64,000 bases of DNA from Silicimonas sp963779765 (GTDB taxonomy: Bacteria; Pseudomonadota; Alphaproteobacteria; Rhodobacterales; Rhodobacteraceae). Position numbers and translations under genes: made by a program. Positions 16,351-25,634 of the stretch are shown here, in pieces; position 1 is the stretch's first letter, and each line of letters begins with the position of its first letter. The DNA lies in NCBI GenBank assembly GCA_963779765.1, contig CAVZZP010000001.1, positions 1,087,129 to 1,151,128 on the forward strand, written 5' to 3'. The notes beneath the pieces are model-generated. The model did not search any database. It had not been told where the DNA came from and saw only the letters and a program-made list of their open reading frames with translations.

Positions 16351-16923
16351 TCAGGCGCGCCCGGCCGCGCTCGACAGCGACAGGGGATCGACGCCCAGCG
16401 TCTTGAGCGCCGCCGTCCACTTGCCCGGATCGTCGCGCCCGAACACGATGTCGGGCGTCGCGTCGCAGGTCAGCCATCCGTTCTGAAGGATCTCTGCCTC
16501 CAGTTGCCCCGGTCCCCAGCCCGCATAGCCGAGCGCCAGAAGCGCCCTCTCGGGCCCTGCACCGCGCGCGATCTCCTCCAGCACGTCCAGCGTCGCCGTC
16601 ATCCCGAAGGTCCCTCCGACACGCAAAGTCGACGTGTTAGAGACGTAATCGCCCGAATGCAGCACGAACCCACGCCCATTCTCGACAGGCCCCCCGAAAT
16701 GAACCCGGATGTCCCGTTCCGGAGGCCCGGTGTCGATGTCGAGCTGCTGGAGAAGGTCCGCAAACCGCAGGTCCGGCGTAGGCTTGTTGACGATCAGCCC
16801 AAGCGCCCCGTCATCCGAATGGGCGCACACGAAGACGACGCTCTTCTCGAAACGCGGGTCGCCCATGCCGGGCATCGCGATCAGAAGCTTGCCGTCGAGC
16901 ATATCGGTCGGGGCCGCGATCAT
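16351..16923 (-). CDS. YqgE/AlgH family protein
   Basis: About 190 residues from ATG 16923 (MIAAPTDMLDGKLLIAMPGMGD); the open frame runs 19 codons further upstream without family similarity, and a start at the next Met is also possible. The family signature is clear: LLIAMPGMGDPRFEKSVVFV, GLIVNKP, VHFGGPVENGRGFVLHS, and GYAGWGPGQLEAEIL. YqgE (AlgH) proteins are widespread and cytoplasmic, with no settled biochemical role. It lies between the accessory patch and the divergent DsbD-like gene. Confidence 0.9.
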   Translation of the reverse strand: MIAAPTDMLDGKLLIAMPGMGDPRFEKSVVFVCAHSDDGALGLIVNKPTPDLRFADLLQQLDIDTGPPERDIRVHFGGPVENGRGFVLHSGDYVSNTSTLRVGGTFGMTATLDVLEEIARGAGPERALLALGYAGWGPGQLEAEILQNGWLTCDATPDIVFGRDDPGKWTAALKTLGVDPLSLSSAAGRA

Positions 16924-17036
16924 GGCGGGAAACATGGGGCAATGGGCCGAGACCATCAAGTGCCGCCCCGCAACAGTCACGGGCCATTACCGGAATGTGA
17001 TTTCCTTGCGCGCAACCCTGCGCCTAACTGTCGGCC

Positions 17037-17804
17037 ATGATCCGCGCGCTTCTCATAGCCCTCTGCCTGCCTGCCGCAGCGGCCGCTCAAATCCCGTCCG
17101 AGCTGGCCCGAGCCGACCTCAACCTCGGCTGGCGCGAGGACGGCGTGCATGTCGCCGGTCTCCGCATCCGGCTGCTGCCGGGGTGGAAGACCTACTGGCG
17201 CGCGCCAGGCGACTCCGGCATACCGCCCACCTTCAACTGGTCGGGATCCGACAACCTCAAGGCGGTAAGGGTGCAGTACCCCGTACCCGAGGTGTTTTAC
17301 ACCGACGGGATGCGCAGCTTCGGCTACCACGACGAGGTGACCTTTCCTCTCTGGATCGAGCCGCAGGACCCCTCCAGGCCCGTTACGTTGAAGGGCGAGA
17401 TGGAGCTTGGCGTCTGCGACGATGTCTGCGTTCCCGTGACCCTGCGGATCGGCGGCGCCCTGCCCGCTGGCGGGCAACGCGGTCCCGACCTTTCCACCGC
17501 GATCCAGGATCGACCCGAACGTGCGCGCGGCCTGCGCTGCGACATCCGTCCCATCAAGGATGGGCTCCAGCTTTCGGTCGAACTCGACTCCCCCCGTCTC
17601 GGGACCGAGGACGTGGCCGTGGTCGAAGCAAGCGATCCCACGATCTGGGTCTCGACGCCCGAGGTCAGCCGCTCGGGCGGTCGACTGCGGGCCGTGGTCG
17701 ACATGGTCCCACCCCAGGCGAAACCTTTCGCCCTGGCACGGTCCGAGGTCCGTCTGACCATCCTGGGCGGCGGTCGCGCGGTCGAAGCGCTCGGCTGCGA
17801 CTAG
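17037..17804 (+). CDS. DsbD N-terminal-domain-like secreted protein
   Basis: A 255-residue protein with a signal peptide (MIRALLIALCLPAAAAA) and an immunoglobulin-like domain. The segments RLLPGWKTYWRAPGDSGIPP, FNWSGSDNLK and the Cys pair in LGVCDDVCVPVT are the hallmark of the DsbD alpha domain, which passes electrons in the periplasm. The membrane and thioredoxin domains of full DsbD are absent, so this is the stand-alone version. Its partner is not in the window. The stop codon overlaps the convergent RND permease stop in one CTAG (17801-17804). Confidence 0.82.
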   Translation: MIRALLIALCLPAAAAAQIPSELARADLNLGWREDGVHVAGLRIRLLPGWKTYWRAPGDSGIPPTFNWSGSDNLKAVRVQYPVPEVFYTDGMRSFGYHDEVTFPLWIEPQDPSRPVTLKGEMELGVCDDVCVPVTLRIGGALPAGGQRGPDLSTAIQDRPERARGLRCDIRPIKDGLQLSVELDSPRLGTEDVAVVEASDPTIWVSTPEVSRSGGRLRAVVDMVPPQAKPFALARSEVRLTILGGGRAVEALGCD

Positions 17805-20800
17805 GCGCGCAGGCGCCGTCCAAATCGCAGCGCGGCCACGACCCAGACGACAAGACATACGACCCCGCTTCCCGCGATGAAAAGGCCAAGCGCCTGCCCG
17901 AGGGACACGTCCCAAAGTGCCGGGGGCAACGCGCCATCTGACAGGACCGGCAGCATCGTCACGGCAAACCAGGCCGCGATCGCAAGCGCCGCGACACCCA
18001 CGGCAGTTCTCAGACCGGGCGCCCTCTGTCCGCTCCGCGCAGCACGACGCACCGCCCGCACGTTGCGGCCAAGGTCATGGCCGATAGCGATAAGTGATGG
18101 GACCACCAGAAGGACAAGAACGAAGCCGAAGCCAAGACCATAGGTCAGCGTGATGACCGTCGGCTTCAGAAACTGCGCGTCCTTCGACGTCTCGTAAAGC
18201 AGCGGCGCAAGACCGAGGACCGTCGTCGCCGTCGTCAGGAACACCGGCCTCAGACGGTCGGCCGCCCCATCGACGATAGCGGGGAAGAGGCCGCGCTCCT
18301 CGGCGTATTCGTCAATCGTCGTCACCAGCACGATGGAGTCGTTGATGATGATCCCCACCATGCCGATCAACCCGACGACCGAGAACATGGAAAGCGGCGT
18401 CTCCCAGATGTAGTGCCCCCAGACCGCCCCCACGAGGCCGAAGGGAATGATCGCCATGACCACCAGCGGCCGTGTCCAGGACGCGAAGACCCAGGCCAGC
18501 GTCAGGTAAATGCCCGCCAGACACATGACCAGGCCGGTCAGCGCATCGGACAGGAAGTCGCGCTCGTCCTCGGCAAGGCCCGCGGTATAGGTCGAGATGC
18601 CGAAGTCCTCTTCGAGCGTCGGCAGGATATCCTCGTTGATGAGCGTCTGGATTTCCTGCGCCCGCTCGGGGTCGTCCTCGGACAGGTCGCCATAGACGGT
18701 CACCACGCGGATCCCGTTCTCGCGCCGGACGGTCGAAAAACCGGTTTCCCGCTCGACGGTGACAATGTCGGCGAGGGGCACATAGACGCCCTCTCCTGCC
18801 GTCGGGCTGCCCGTGCGGATCAGCATCCGGTCGAGAAAGTCCGACGTCAGCTCGCCCTCGGGCAACTCCACCCGGATAGACGCGGATCTCGGACCGACCG
18901 GGTAAGTCGCTGCCTCGATCCCATTCAGACGTGCGCGCAGCAACGACCCCAGGTCGTCGATGGTCAGGCCAAGCGCCTGCCCTTGCGGCGTTAGCTGAAG
19001 GACAAGTTCCTCCTTGTCGTAGGCGAGCGAGTCCTCCAGCGCCGAGACTTCGCCGAACCGCGAGAGCCGCGTCTTGAGATCCTCGGCCGCCTCCTTGAGC
19101 GTCGCCGACGAAGCGCCCGACAGCTCGATAGCGATGGCGTCGCCGCCAGGGCCAGACCGCCCGCCCCGGAAGCTTATGGTCTCGAGAAGAGGATGCTGCG
19201 GCATGGCTTCCTGCAAGGACTCAACGAAAGCAAAGCTGGAATAGGGCCGTAAATCCGCGTCCACCAATTCGATCGAGATCGAGCCAAGCTGATAGCTCTC
19301 CTTCGTTTCCTGACCGGAAAGCCCGCGGCCCGCGGAACCGCCGATTTCGGCAATAGAATAGCGGATCGGGTTCTGACCGTGCTCGGCCTCGTACGTGGCC
19401 CCCACCTCCTCGACCGTTGCCTGCAACGTCCGCATTACCTCGATGGTGTCCGTTCGGGTGGCGCTCGGCACCATCGCGAAGTTCCCGGTCACCGACCCTT
19501 GCTCCGGTGCGTTGAAGAAACGCCACTGCACATCCCCGCGGATGAAAAGCGTCACCTGGCTGGCGAGGACGAGGACCGTGGCGGCCAGCACCGGGTAACG
19601 TGCCCACAGGACGAAGCGCATGAAGGGACGGAACAGGCGGTCCCGGACCCATCTGAATCCCCGGTTCACTTGCCGCGACGGCCAGTCGTACCAGTGTGCT
19701 TGTGCCGTGTGGTGAAGGGCGTGGCGCATGTGGTTCGGCAGGATCAGAAAGCACTCAACCAGCGACGCGGCAAGGACGACGATGACCGTGAAAGGAATGT
19801 CGTCGATCATGTCGCCGAAGCGACCGCCAATCACTACGAGTCCGAAGAACGCGATCACGGTTGTCAGCGTCGCGGAAAAGACCGGAGTGAACATCCGCCG
19901 CGCCGCATTCTCCGCCGCCTCGGTCGGGCCTTCGCCAAGACGACGCGCCCGGAAGTCGGCGTGTTCGCCAACAACGATGGCGTCATCGACGACGATGCCT
20001 AGCGTGATGATCAGCGCGAAGAGCGAGATCATGTTCAGCGTCATGCCAGCGGCGTACATGATGGCGATGGCGGCGGTCATCGACACCGGAATGCCGGCCG
20101 CCACCCACAGAGCGGTGCGCGCGTTCAGGAACAGGAACAGAAGGGCCACGACAAGAACCAGTCCCATGGCGCCGTTTTCGAGAAGGATGTTCAGCCGCGC
20201 CGTAATGGATTCCGCAAGGGTTCGGATCAGGTCGATCTCGACACCGTTCGGAAGGCTCAGTTCCATCTCATCGGCGACCGTCTCGACGATGCGTTGCATC
20301 CGGATTGCGTCGCCTGAAGCCGAGCGGTCGACGCGGATCGAAATCGCAGGGTCGTCACCCACGAAGTAGGCCCGGTCTCGGTCGATACCCTCGACCCGGA
20401 CGCGCGCGACGTCGCCGATGGTCAACTGCGTCCCGTCGCTTTCGGACCGCAGGACGATGGCCTCGATCTGGTCCGCGCTTCGCTTGGCGACGCCGGTCCG
20501 CACGCGGGCCGCGCCGCTGACGTCACCGGCCGGGTCGGCGGCGGCTTCCGACGCGATGGCATCCGAGATCTGACGCATCGATACGTCGTGGCGGATCAGG
20601 TCCAGAGTCGTCACCTCGACGATCGTCTCGGGGGCCGCAAGACCCTGGATGGACGTGCGTGTCACGCCCTCGGCGAAGAGACGCGTGACGAATTCGTCGG
20701 CGAAGTTGGCAAGCTGGTCGACGCCCACGGGACCCTTGATGATGACGTCCGTCACACGGTCGGACCATCCGCCGCGCCGAAGCTCGGGCTCGTCCGCGTC

Positions 20801-21187
20801 CTCTGGCAGGTTCGTCACGCCATCGAGCGCGGTGGTGACGTCCTCCTGCGCCTGGTTCATGTCCCAGCCAGGTTCGAACTCGAGGCCGATGGACGCACTG
20901 CCTTCCCGCGCCCGCGACGAGGTGGACGTCACGCCCTCGATGGCCTGAAGCGTCGGCGCCAACACCTCGATGATGGCCGTGTCTACATCCTCCGCCCCGG
21001 CGCCTTCCCACGAAACGCTGATGTCGATGTCGTCGATGACAATGTCGGGAAAGAACTGCGCCCGCATCTTGGGCACGGCATAGAGGCCCGCGCAGATGAG
21101 GAGCAGAAGAAGTAGGTTCGCCGCCGTCCGATGACGCGTGAAGTAGGACAGGATGCCGCCTGCCGCCTTGCCGAGATCACGCGCCAT
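17801..21187 (-). CDS. RND-family efflux permease with C-terminal extension
   Basis: A 1128-residue inner-membrane RND pump. The N terminus (YFTRHRTAANLLLLLL, then MRAQFFPDI) and two large periplasmic loops fit AcrB/HAE1-type pumps. The proton-relay Asp pair is in LGIVVDDAIVVGEH of the fourth helix. The body ends about where family members stop, but about 85 residues follow, with two extra predicted helices (VGVAALAIAAWFAVTMLPVL and LGLFIAGSGVVCLVVWVVAA). It follows the adaptor gene by 2 bases; together they would need an outer-membrane channel encoded elsewhere. Substrate unknown. Confidence 0.92.
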   Translation of the reverse strand: MARDLGKAAGGILSYFTRHRTAANLLLLLLICAGLYAVPKMRAQFFPDIVIDDIDISVSWEGAGAEDVDTAIIEVLAPTLQAIEGVTSTSSRAREGSASIGLEFEPGWDMNQAQEDVTTALDGVTNLPEDADEPELRRGGWSDRVTDVIIKGPVGVDQLANFADEFVTRLFAEGVTRTSIQGLAAPETIVEVTTLDLIRHDVSMRQISDAIASEAAADPAGDVSGAARVRTGVAKRSADQIEAIVLRSESDGTQLTIGDVARVRVEGIDRDRAYFVGDDPAISIRVDRSASGDAIRMQRIVETVADEMELSLPNGVEIDLIRTLAESITARLNILLENGAMGLVLVVALLFLFLNARTALWVAAGIPVSMTAAIAIMYAAGMTLNMISLFALIITLGIVVDDAIVVGEHADFRARRLGEGPTEAAENAARRMFTPVFSATLTTVIAFFGLVVIGGRFGDMIDDIPFTVIVVLAASLVECFLILPNHMRHALHHTAQAHWYDWPSRQVNRGFRWVRDRLFRPFMRFVLWARYPVLAATVLVLASQVTLFIRGDVQWRFFNAPEQGSVTGNFAMVPSATRTDTIEVMRTLQATVEEVGATYEAEHGQNPIRYSIAEIGGSAGRGLSGQETKESYQLGSISIELVDADLRPYSSFAFVESLQEAMPQHPLLETISFRGGRSGPGGDAIAIELSGASSATLKEAAEDLKTRLSRFGEVSALEDSLAYDKEELVLQLTPQGQALGLTIDDLGSLLRARLNGIEAATYPVGPRSASIRVELPEGELTSDFLDRMLIRTGSPTAGEGVYVPLADIVTVERETGFSTVRRENGIRVVTVYGDLSEDDPERAQEIQTLINEDILPTLEEDFGISTYTAGLAEDERDFLSDALTGLVMCLAGIYLTLAWVFASWTRPLVVMAIIPFGLVGAVWGHYIWETPLSMFSVVGLIGMVGIIINDSIVLVTTIDEYAEERGLFPAIVDGAADRLRPVFLTTATTVLGLAPLLYETSKDAQFLKPTVITLTYGLGFGFVLVLLVVPSLIAIGHDLGRNVRAVRRAARSGQRAPGLRTAVGVAALAIAAWFAVTMLPVLSDGALPPALWDVSLGQALGLFIAGSGVVCLVVWVVAALRFGRRLRA

Positions 21188-21189
21188 GG

Positions 21190-22650
21190 CTACCCACCCA
21201 TCCGGCTCTCGATGCGCTCGACGACGCGGACGGGCACCATTTCCTCACGAAGCTGGGCCAGCACACGTTGCTTGGCGTCATCGGGCATTCCGGTGTTGGC
21301 CTCGACGAAGGCAACGAGGCGGGCGCGCCGTTCGGGGTCAAGGGAAAGAAGCTCGGGCACGACCTCTGACGCAGTCTCGGTTTCCGGGCGAACCGGACGC
21401 ACTTTGATGCCCGCCCCCAGCAACGGAGTCCGCTCGGCCACGATTTCGCGACCGTTCAGGTCAGGGGCGCGAACGATCACGTCGTCGCCCTCGCGCCGCA
21501 GCACCTCGATCGACGCACTTTCCAGACGATCCTCCTCACCGATCGCAAGAACGGTGCCGCCTGCGTCCACGGCCGTTGCGGGAAGACGTGCCACGCCGTC
21601 CAGAGCGGGTTCGACGATGGTGACCGCGACGAAATCGCCGGGCCGCATCCCGGGGGCGCTGTCGAGGCGTGCGAAAAGAAGCCGTCCGGTCTGCCCTTCA
21701 CCCACGGCCGCGCTTTCGCGGCTGATGATGCCGTTGGCGGTGAGGTCCACGCCGAAAATGTCGACCGAGGCCGTGACCTCGGCCCCGATCACGCCCCCGC
21801 CGTTCGCGACGAACCGGGTGTATTGCGATGTCGAGATGCGGAAGGCGACTTCGAGCGCGTCGGGATCGACAAGCTGCGCCAGGCTCTCTCCAGACGAGAC
21901 CAGACGACCTTCCGCAATGTCGACTTCGGACAGGACGCCCGAGAATTCAGCCTCGATTTCGGTATCCGCAAGGCGCCGTCCGGCTTCGGCCAAGGCGATC
22001 TGCCGCCGCTCCCGCGCAATGCGCGCGGCATCGATCCGCGCTTCCGCCGTCGCTTGTGCCTGACGCCGCGACAGGACCGACTGCTGTGCCGACGACAGCG
22101 CCAGTTCCGCCGTCTCGACCGCTGCGGTGGACCCCACGCCGCGGTCCAGCAGATCCTGCTGGCGCGACAGGGCGCTGGCCCGTAACCGCACCTGGTCCTC
22201 GGCCGAAGCGATCTCGTCGGCGGCAAGGCCAAGCGCACGCTCGGCGTCCCTGAGGTCGGCCTCGGCTTCGGAAAGATCGGCCTGCGCAGTGTCGAGTGCC
22301 GACTGCGCGTCCGACGGATCGATGCGCAAGAGTACCTCACCTGCCTCGACCTCGCCGCCCTCCTCGAACTTGTCCGACAACCAGACCACGGGTCCGCTCG
22401 CGCTCGCCCGCAACTCAAGCGTCCGGCGCGACCGCACCTCGCCGAAGGTCGAAAGGATCGGATTGATCGTCTCGGGCGAGACGGTCACGACGTTCGCCGC
22501 GAAGATTCTCTCGCGCGCCGGCCGAGCTTCGGGTTCGTCCGACCAACTCGCCACGAGGGCCGACCAGATCATGGATCCCGAAAAGGCCAGAAGACCCAGC
22601 GTCGCCGCGAGGAGAAAGAGACCGACTAGAGAACGCCTCAGGAATTTCAC
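21190..22650 (-). CDS. RND efflux periplasmic adaptor (HlyD/MFP family)
   Basis: A 486-residue protein with an N-terminal membrane anchor (residues about 7-35). A lipoyl half-motif follows (SGPVVWLSDKFEEGGEVEAGEVLLRI), then a long coiled-coil hairpin rich in Ala, Glu and Arg (about 115-230), and beta-barrel segments. It bridges the permease to an outer-membrane channel. It is longer than typical adaptors (about 380), mainly from the hairpin and the C-terminal part. Its stop is 2 bases before the permease start. Confidence 0.9.
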   Translation of the reverse strand: MKFLRRSLVGLFLLAATLGLLAFSGSMIWSALVASWSDEPEARPARERIFAANVVTVSPETINPILSTFGEVRSRRTLELRASASGPVVWLSDKFEEGGEVEAGEVLLRIDPSDAQSALDTAQADLSEAEADLRDAERALGLAADEIASAEDQVRLRASALSRQQDLLDRGVGSTAAVETAELALSSAQQSVLSRRQAQATAEARIDAARIARERRQIALAEAGRRLADTEIEAEFSGVLSEVDIAEGRLVSSGESLAQLVDPDALEVAFRISTSQYTRFVANGGGVIGAEVTASVDIFGVDLTANGIISRESAAVGEGQTGRLLFARLDSAPGMRPGDFVAVTIVEPALDGVARLPATAVDAGGTVLAIGEEDRLESASIEVLRREGDDVIVRAPDLNGREIVAERTPLLGAGIKVRPVRPETETASEVVPELLSLDPERRARLVAFVEANTGMPDDAKQRVLAQLREEMVPVRVVERIESRMGG

Positions 22651-22737
22651 GTCCGATACCCCGGATGACAGGAACGCCGCATCATGCAGCCCTTTCAGCG
22701 GTTTCGCAAAAGGACACAGGTAAAACGTGCGCGAGCG

Positions 22738-23280
22738 TCACTTCCGTCGCAGGTGTTCGTCCAGACGCGGCATGATCTCGACGAAATTGCAGGGGCGATG
22801 CCTGAAATCCAGCTGGAGGCTCAGGATTTCGTCCCATGCGTCCCGACAGGCGCCGGGACTTCCGGGTAGCGCAAAAAGGTAGGTACCCTGCGAAACGCCG
22901 CCACAAGCGCGGCTCTGGACGGCGCTGGTTCCGATCTTCGCCATCGACACATGAGTGAAGACCGTGCCGAACGCCTCGATCTCTTTCTCATAGACGTCGC
23001 GATGCGCCTCGACCGTCACGTCGCGCCCCGTCAGCCCGGTCCCGCCGGTCGAAAGGATCACGTCGATGCCGTCATCAGCGCACCAGTCGCGCAGCTTCGC
23101 CGCGATCCGGTCGCGGTCATCAGTCACGATATCGCGCGCAGCCAGCACATGCCCCGCCTCGGTCAATCGCTGGACCAGCGTGTCGCCGGATCGGTCGTCC
23201 GAGAGGCCACGCGTATCCGAAACGGTCAGGATCGCGATCCGGACTGGGATGAAGTCCCTCGTCTCGTCGATGCGGCTCAT
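22738..23280 (-). CDS. moaB: molybdenum cofactor biosynthesis protein B
   Basis: 180 residues from ATG 23280 (MSRIDETRDFIPVRIAIL). The frame is open much further upstream, but that stretch is antisense-like and belongs to the LysE region. Motifs are LTVSDTRGLSDDRSGDTL, ILSTGGTGLTGRDVT and FALPGSPGACRDAWDEIL, typical of the MoaB/Mog fold that adenylylates molybdopterin before Mo insertion. It overlaps the lysE stop by ATGA, so translation is coupled. The cofactor it helps to make is required by the xanthine dehydrogenase encoded at 56.9-60.6 kb. Confidence 0.92.
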   Translation of the reverse strand: MSRIDETRDFIPVRIAILTVSDTRGLSDDRSGDTLVQRLTEAGHVLAARDIVTDDRDRIAAKLRDWCADDGIDVILSTGGTGLTGRDVTVEAHRDVYEKEIEAFGTVFTHVSMAKIGTSAVQSRACGGVSQGTYLFALPGSPGACRDAWDEILSLQLDFRHRPCNFVEIMPRLDEHLRRK

Positions 23281-23897
23281 GTCCTCCGCCCTTCCAGCGC
23301 CAGCCTGACAGCAAGTCCGCCGAAGACCGTCGCGGTCACGACTCTCAGGATACGCTCGATCCGCGGATCGCGCGCCATCTGCCGCCCGATCCCGCCCGCA
23401 AAGACGCCGACGAGACCATTCACGGCGAAGCCGCCCGCTGCGATGACCGTGCCGAGGATCAGGAACTGCGCAAGGACGGGTCGCGCCGGATCGACGAACT
23501 GAGGCACGAAGGCGAGGATGAAGAGGATGACCTTGGGGTTCGTGAGATTGACGACCAGCCCGTCCCGGAACGCCCGCGACGGCCGGACCGCAGGCCGGTC
23601 CCCCGCACCGACGGGTGACCGCAGGGTCCGCCAGACCAGCCACAGAAGATAGGCGACACCCGCGTATCGTATGGCGTCGAAGGCCGCTGGATGGGCAGCG
23701 ACAAGCGCGCCGAGACCTAGACCCGCCAGCGTGACGTGGACGATCGCGCCGGTCGAGATACCAGCCGATGCGGCCAGCGCCGGCACCGGGCCGCCGCGTG
23801 TCCCTTGGGCGAGGCAGAACAGCATATCGGCACCGGGCGTCAGGTTGAGCGCCAGCGCCGCCGGAAGAAAGGCAAGAAGAAGGATCGGGTCGATCAT
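23277..23897 (-). CDS. LysE/RhtB-family amino acid exporter
   Basis: 206 residues from ATG 23897 (MIDPILLLAFLPAALALNLTPGADM). About six helices are present. The signature LTPGADMLFCLAQG followed by ASAGISTGAIVHVTLAGLGLG, and the later VVNLTNPKVILFILAFVPQFV, is diagnostic of LysE/RhtB. It exports an amino acid or homoserine-lactone-like molecule; which one is unknown. It overlaps both neighbours by four bases (udg upstream, moaB downstream), giving one compact operon. Confidence 0.9.
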   Translation of the reverse strand: MIDPILLLAFLPAALALNLTPGADMLFCLAQGTRGGPVPALAASAGISTGAIVHVTLAGLGLGALVAAHPAAFDAIRYAGVAYLLWLVWRTLRSPVGAGDRPAVRPSRAFRDGLVVNLTNPKVILFILAFVPQFVDPARPVLAQFLILGTVIAAGGFAVNGLVGVFAGGIGRQMARDPRIERILRVVTATVFGGLAVRLALEGRRT

Positions 23898-24661
23898 GCA
23901 CGCAGCCTCGCCTGGAGCGACAGAAGATCCGCCCAGGCCTCGCGCTTCGCCTCGGGGGTGCGCAGAAGATAGGACGGATGAAACATGGGAAGGACTGGTC
24001 GGCCGAAGGCCGTCGTCCAGTTGCCGCGCAGACGCGTGATCCCGCGCTGGCCCAGAAGCGCCATGCACGCGTGATTGCCGCTGGCGACGATCAGGTCCGG
24101 ACCCGCCAATTCGACGTGGCGCTCGAGGAACGGCAGCATCATCGCCATCTCGTCCGGCAGCGGGTCGCGGTTCTGCGGCGGCCGCCACGGCAGGACGTTG
24201 GTGATGTAGAGACCGCGCTCGGTGTCGGGCGACGCCCGCGACAGGCCGATCTGGCGAAACATCAGGTCGAGAAGCTGCCCGGCGGGTCCAACGAACGGCT
24301 TGCCCTGAAGGTCCTCCTCGCGCCCTGGTGCCTCGCCCACGATCATCACGCGTGCGCCGGGAACGCCGTCTGCGAAGACTAGCTGCCGCGCCCCGCGCTT
24401 CAGCTCGCAGTGATCGTAGGCCTCCATTGCGGCCCGAAGCGCATCCAGGTCCGGGGCAGCCGCGGCCATGTCGCGCGACACGGCGACGGCATCGACGTCG
24501 AGCGGCGGCGGCATGACCATCGGCGTCTGCGCGAGCGACGCCTTGACCTCGGGCGGGTCCGATACCACGACCGTCCGATCCACCGGCGCGTCGAGGATCG
24601 CCTCGTCCGCACCGCAGGCGATCTGCCACTCGAGCGCTGCTTTCATCTCCCAGAATCCCAT
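23894..24661 (-). CDS. uracil-DNA glycosylase (family 4-like, cysteine-poor)
   Basis: A 255-residue glycosylase that removes uracil from DNA. The catalytic and binding motifs VGEAPGREEDLQGKPFVGPAG, YITNVLPWRPPQNRDP and MFHPSYLL are intact. Family 4 enzymes normally hold a 4Fe-4S cluster with four Cys. Here the CxxC-like site reads HCELKRGARQ with one Cys, and the YICNVxxCRPP site reads YITNVLPWRPP with none, so cluster binding is unlikely. The first 60 residues are variable. It overlaps lysE by ATGA. Confidence 0.88.
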   Translation of the reverse strand: MGFWEMKAALEWQIACGADEAILDAPVDRTVVVSDPPEVKASLAQTPMVMPPPLDVDAVAVSRDMAAAAPDLDALRAAMEAYDHCELKRGARQLVFADGVPGARVMIVGEAPGREEDLQGKPFVGPAGQLLDLMFRQIGLSRASPDTERGLYITNVLPWRPPQNRDPLPDEMAMMLPFLERHVELAGPDLIVASGNHACMALLGQRGITRLRGNWTTAFGRPVLPMFHPSYLLRTPEAKREAWADLLSLQARLRA

Positions 24662-24703
24662 GACGTCACGCTATTCCCGGGTCGGGATCAGGGCAATGGG
24701 GCC

Positions 24704-24970
24704 TCAGTCGGCGGCGACACCGAGGACGAAACCCATCACCTTGTCCGCTGGCATTTCGCAGGGCTTCAGAAGGGCTGTCCCGTCGGCAAGGCGATAGAGG
24801 TTCAGACTGACGTAATCGCTGCCGCCCAATTCTTCGGCCACCAGCTTTTGCGACCGTCCTGACACCATGACGGTCTTGGTGATCCTGTACCGGCGCCCCC
24901 CATAGGTGCCGCCGTATGCTCCCGTCGGGAGCGCATCGAAAGCGCGAATGAACGCGGGCGTCGCCTTCAC
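24704..24970 (-). CDS. hypothetical protein downstream of plsY
   Basis: An 88-residue protein starting MKATPAFIRAFDALPTGAYG. A Gly/Tyr-rich start (GAYGGTYGGRRYRIT) is followed by strands SGRSQKLVAEELGG and YVSLNLYRLADG, suggesting a small beta-rich fold. The start overlaps the plsY stop (ATGA 24970-24967), so it is translated with plsY. No family is recognised. There is no signal peptide or membrane helix. Confidence 0.6.
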   Translation of the reverse strand: MKATPAFIRAFDALPTGAYGGTYGGRRYRITKTVMVSGRSQKLVAEELGGSDYVSLNLYRLADGTALLKPCEMPADKVMGFVLGVAAD

Positions 24971-25572
24971 TTCCTGCCGATCCTCGGCTCGGTTCCCTCA
25001 CGCAGTCGGGCGATGTTCCCCCGATGACGCCAGATGAGGATGACCGACAGAACGATCAGCAGGACCACCTTGTCGCCCTGTCCGAGAAGCGCGGCCCCCA
25101 TTGGGGTCGCAACAGCGGCGACGATGGCGGCAAGCGACGACAGCCGGGACACCACGGCCGTCACAAGCCAGGTCAGCGCCGCGACGAGGCCCACGATCGG
25201 CGACAGCGCGACAAGGATGCCCAGAAGCGTCGCCACGCCCTTGCCGCCCTTGAACGTCAGGTAAAGCGGCCAGACGTGCCCGGCGAAGGCGCCGAGCGCG
25301 GCAAGCTGGGCCGCATCCTCGCCCCCCAACTCACGGGCCAGAAGGACCGCGACCGTGCCCTTGAGGGCATCGAGGAGAAGCGTCAGAAGGGCGGCGGCCT
25401 TGGATCCCGAGCGAAGAACGTTCGTGGCGCCGATGTTCCCGGATCCGATGCTGCGAGGGTCCGCCAAGCCGAACAGCCGCGACACCACGACCCCGAAGGG
25501 CACCGATCCCAGAAGGTACGCCCCAACACCGATCGCGATCAGGATACCGAGCGGCGTGACCAATTCAGGCAT
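24967..25572 (-). CDS. plsY: glycerol-3-phosphate acyltransferase PlsY
   Basis: 201 residues from ATG 25572 (MPELVTPLGILIAIGVGAYLL). The frame is open upstream, but that part is a shadow of the dihydroorotase-like gene. Five helices and the three PlsY motifs are present: GSVPFGVVVSR, GSGNIGATNVLR and HVWPLYLTFKGGKGVAT. It transfers acyl groups from acyl phosphate to glycerol-3-phosphate, the first step of phospholipid synthesis. It follows the pyrC-like gene on the same strand, a common pairing in Rhodobacterales. Confidence 0.95.
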   Translation of the reverse strand: MPELVTPLGILIAIGVGAYLLGSVPFGVVVSRLFGLADPRSIGSGNIGATNVLRSGSKAAALLTLLLDALKGTVAVLLARELGGEDAAQLAALGAFAGHVWPLYLTFKGGKGVATLLGILVALSPIVGLVAALTWLVTAVVSRLSSLAAIVAAVATPMGAALLGQGDKVVLLIVLSVILIWRHRGNIARLREGTEPRIGRK

Positions 25573-25634
25573 ATTCCCTTCTCCCGCGGGCCGGAGCATA
25601 GAATCGCGCTTGCGATTGGCAAGACGTTTGAAAG

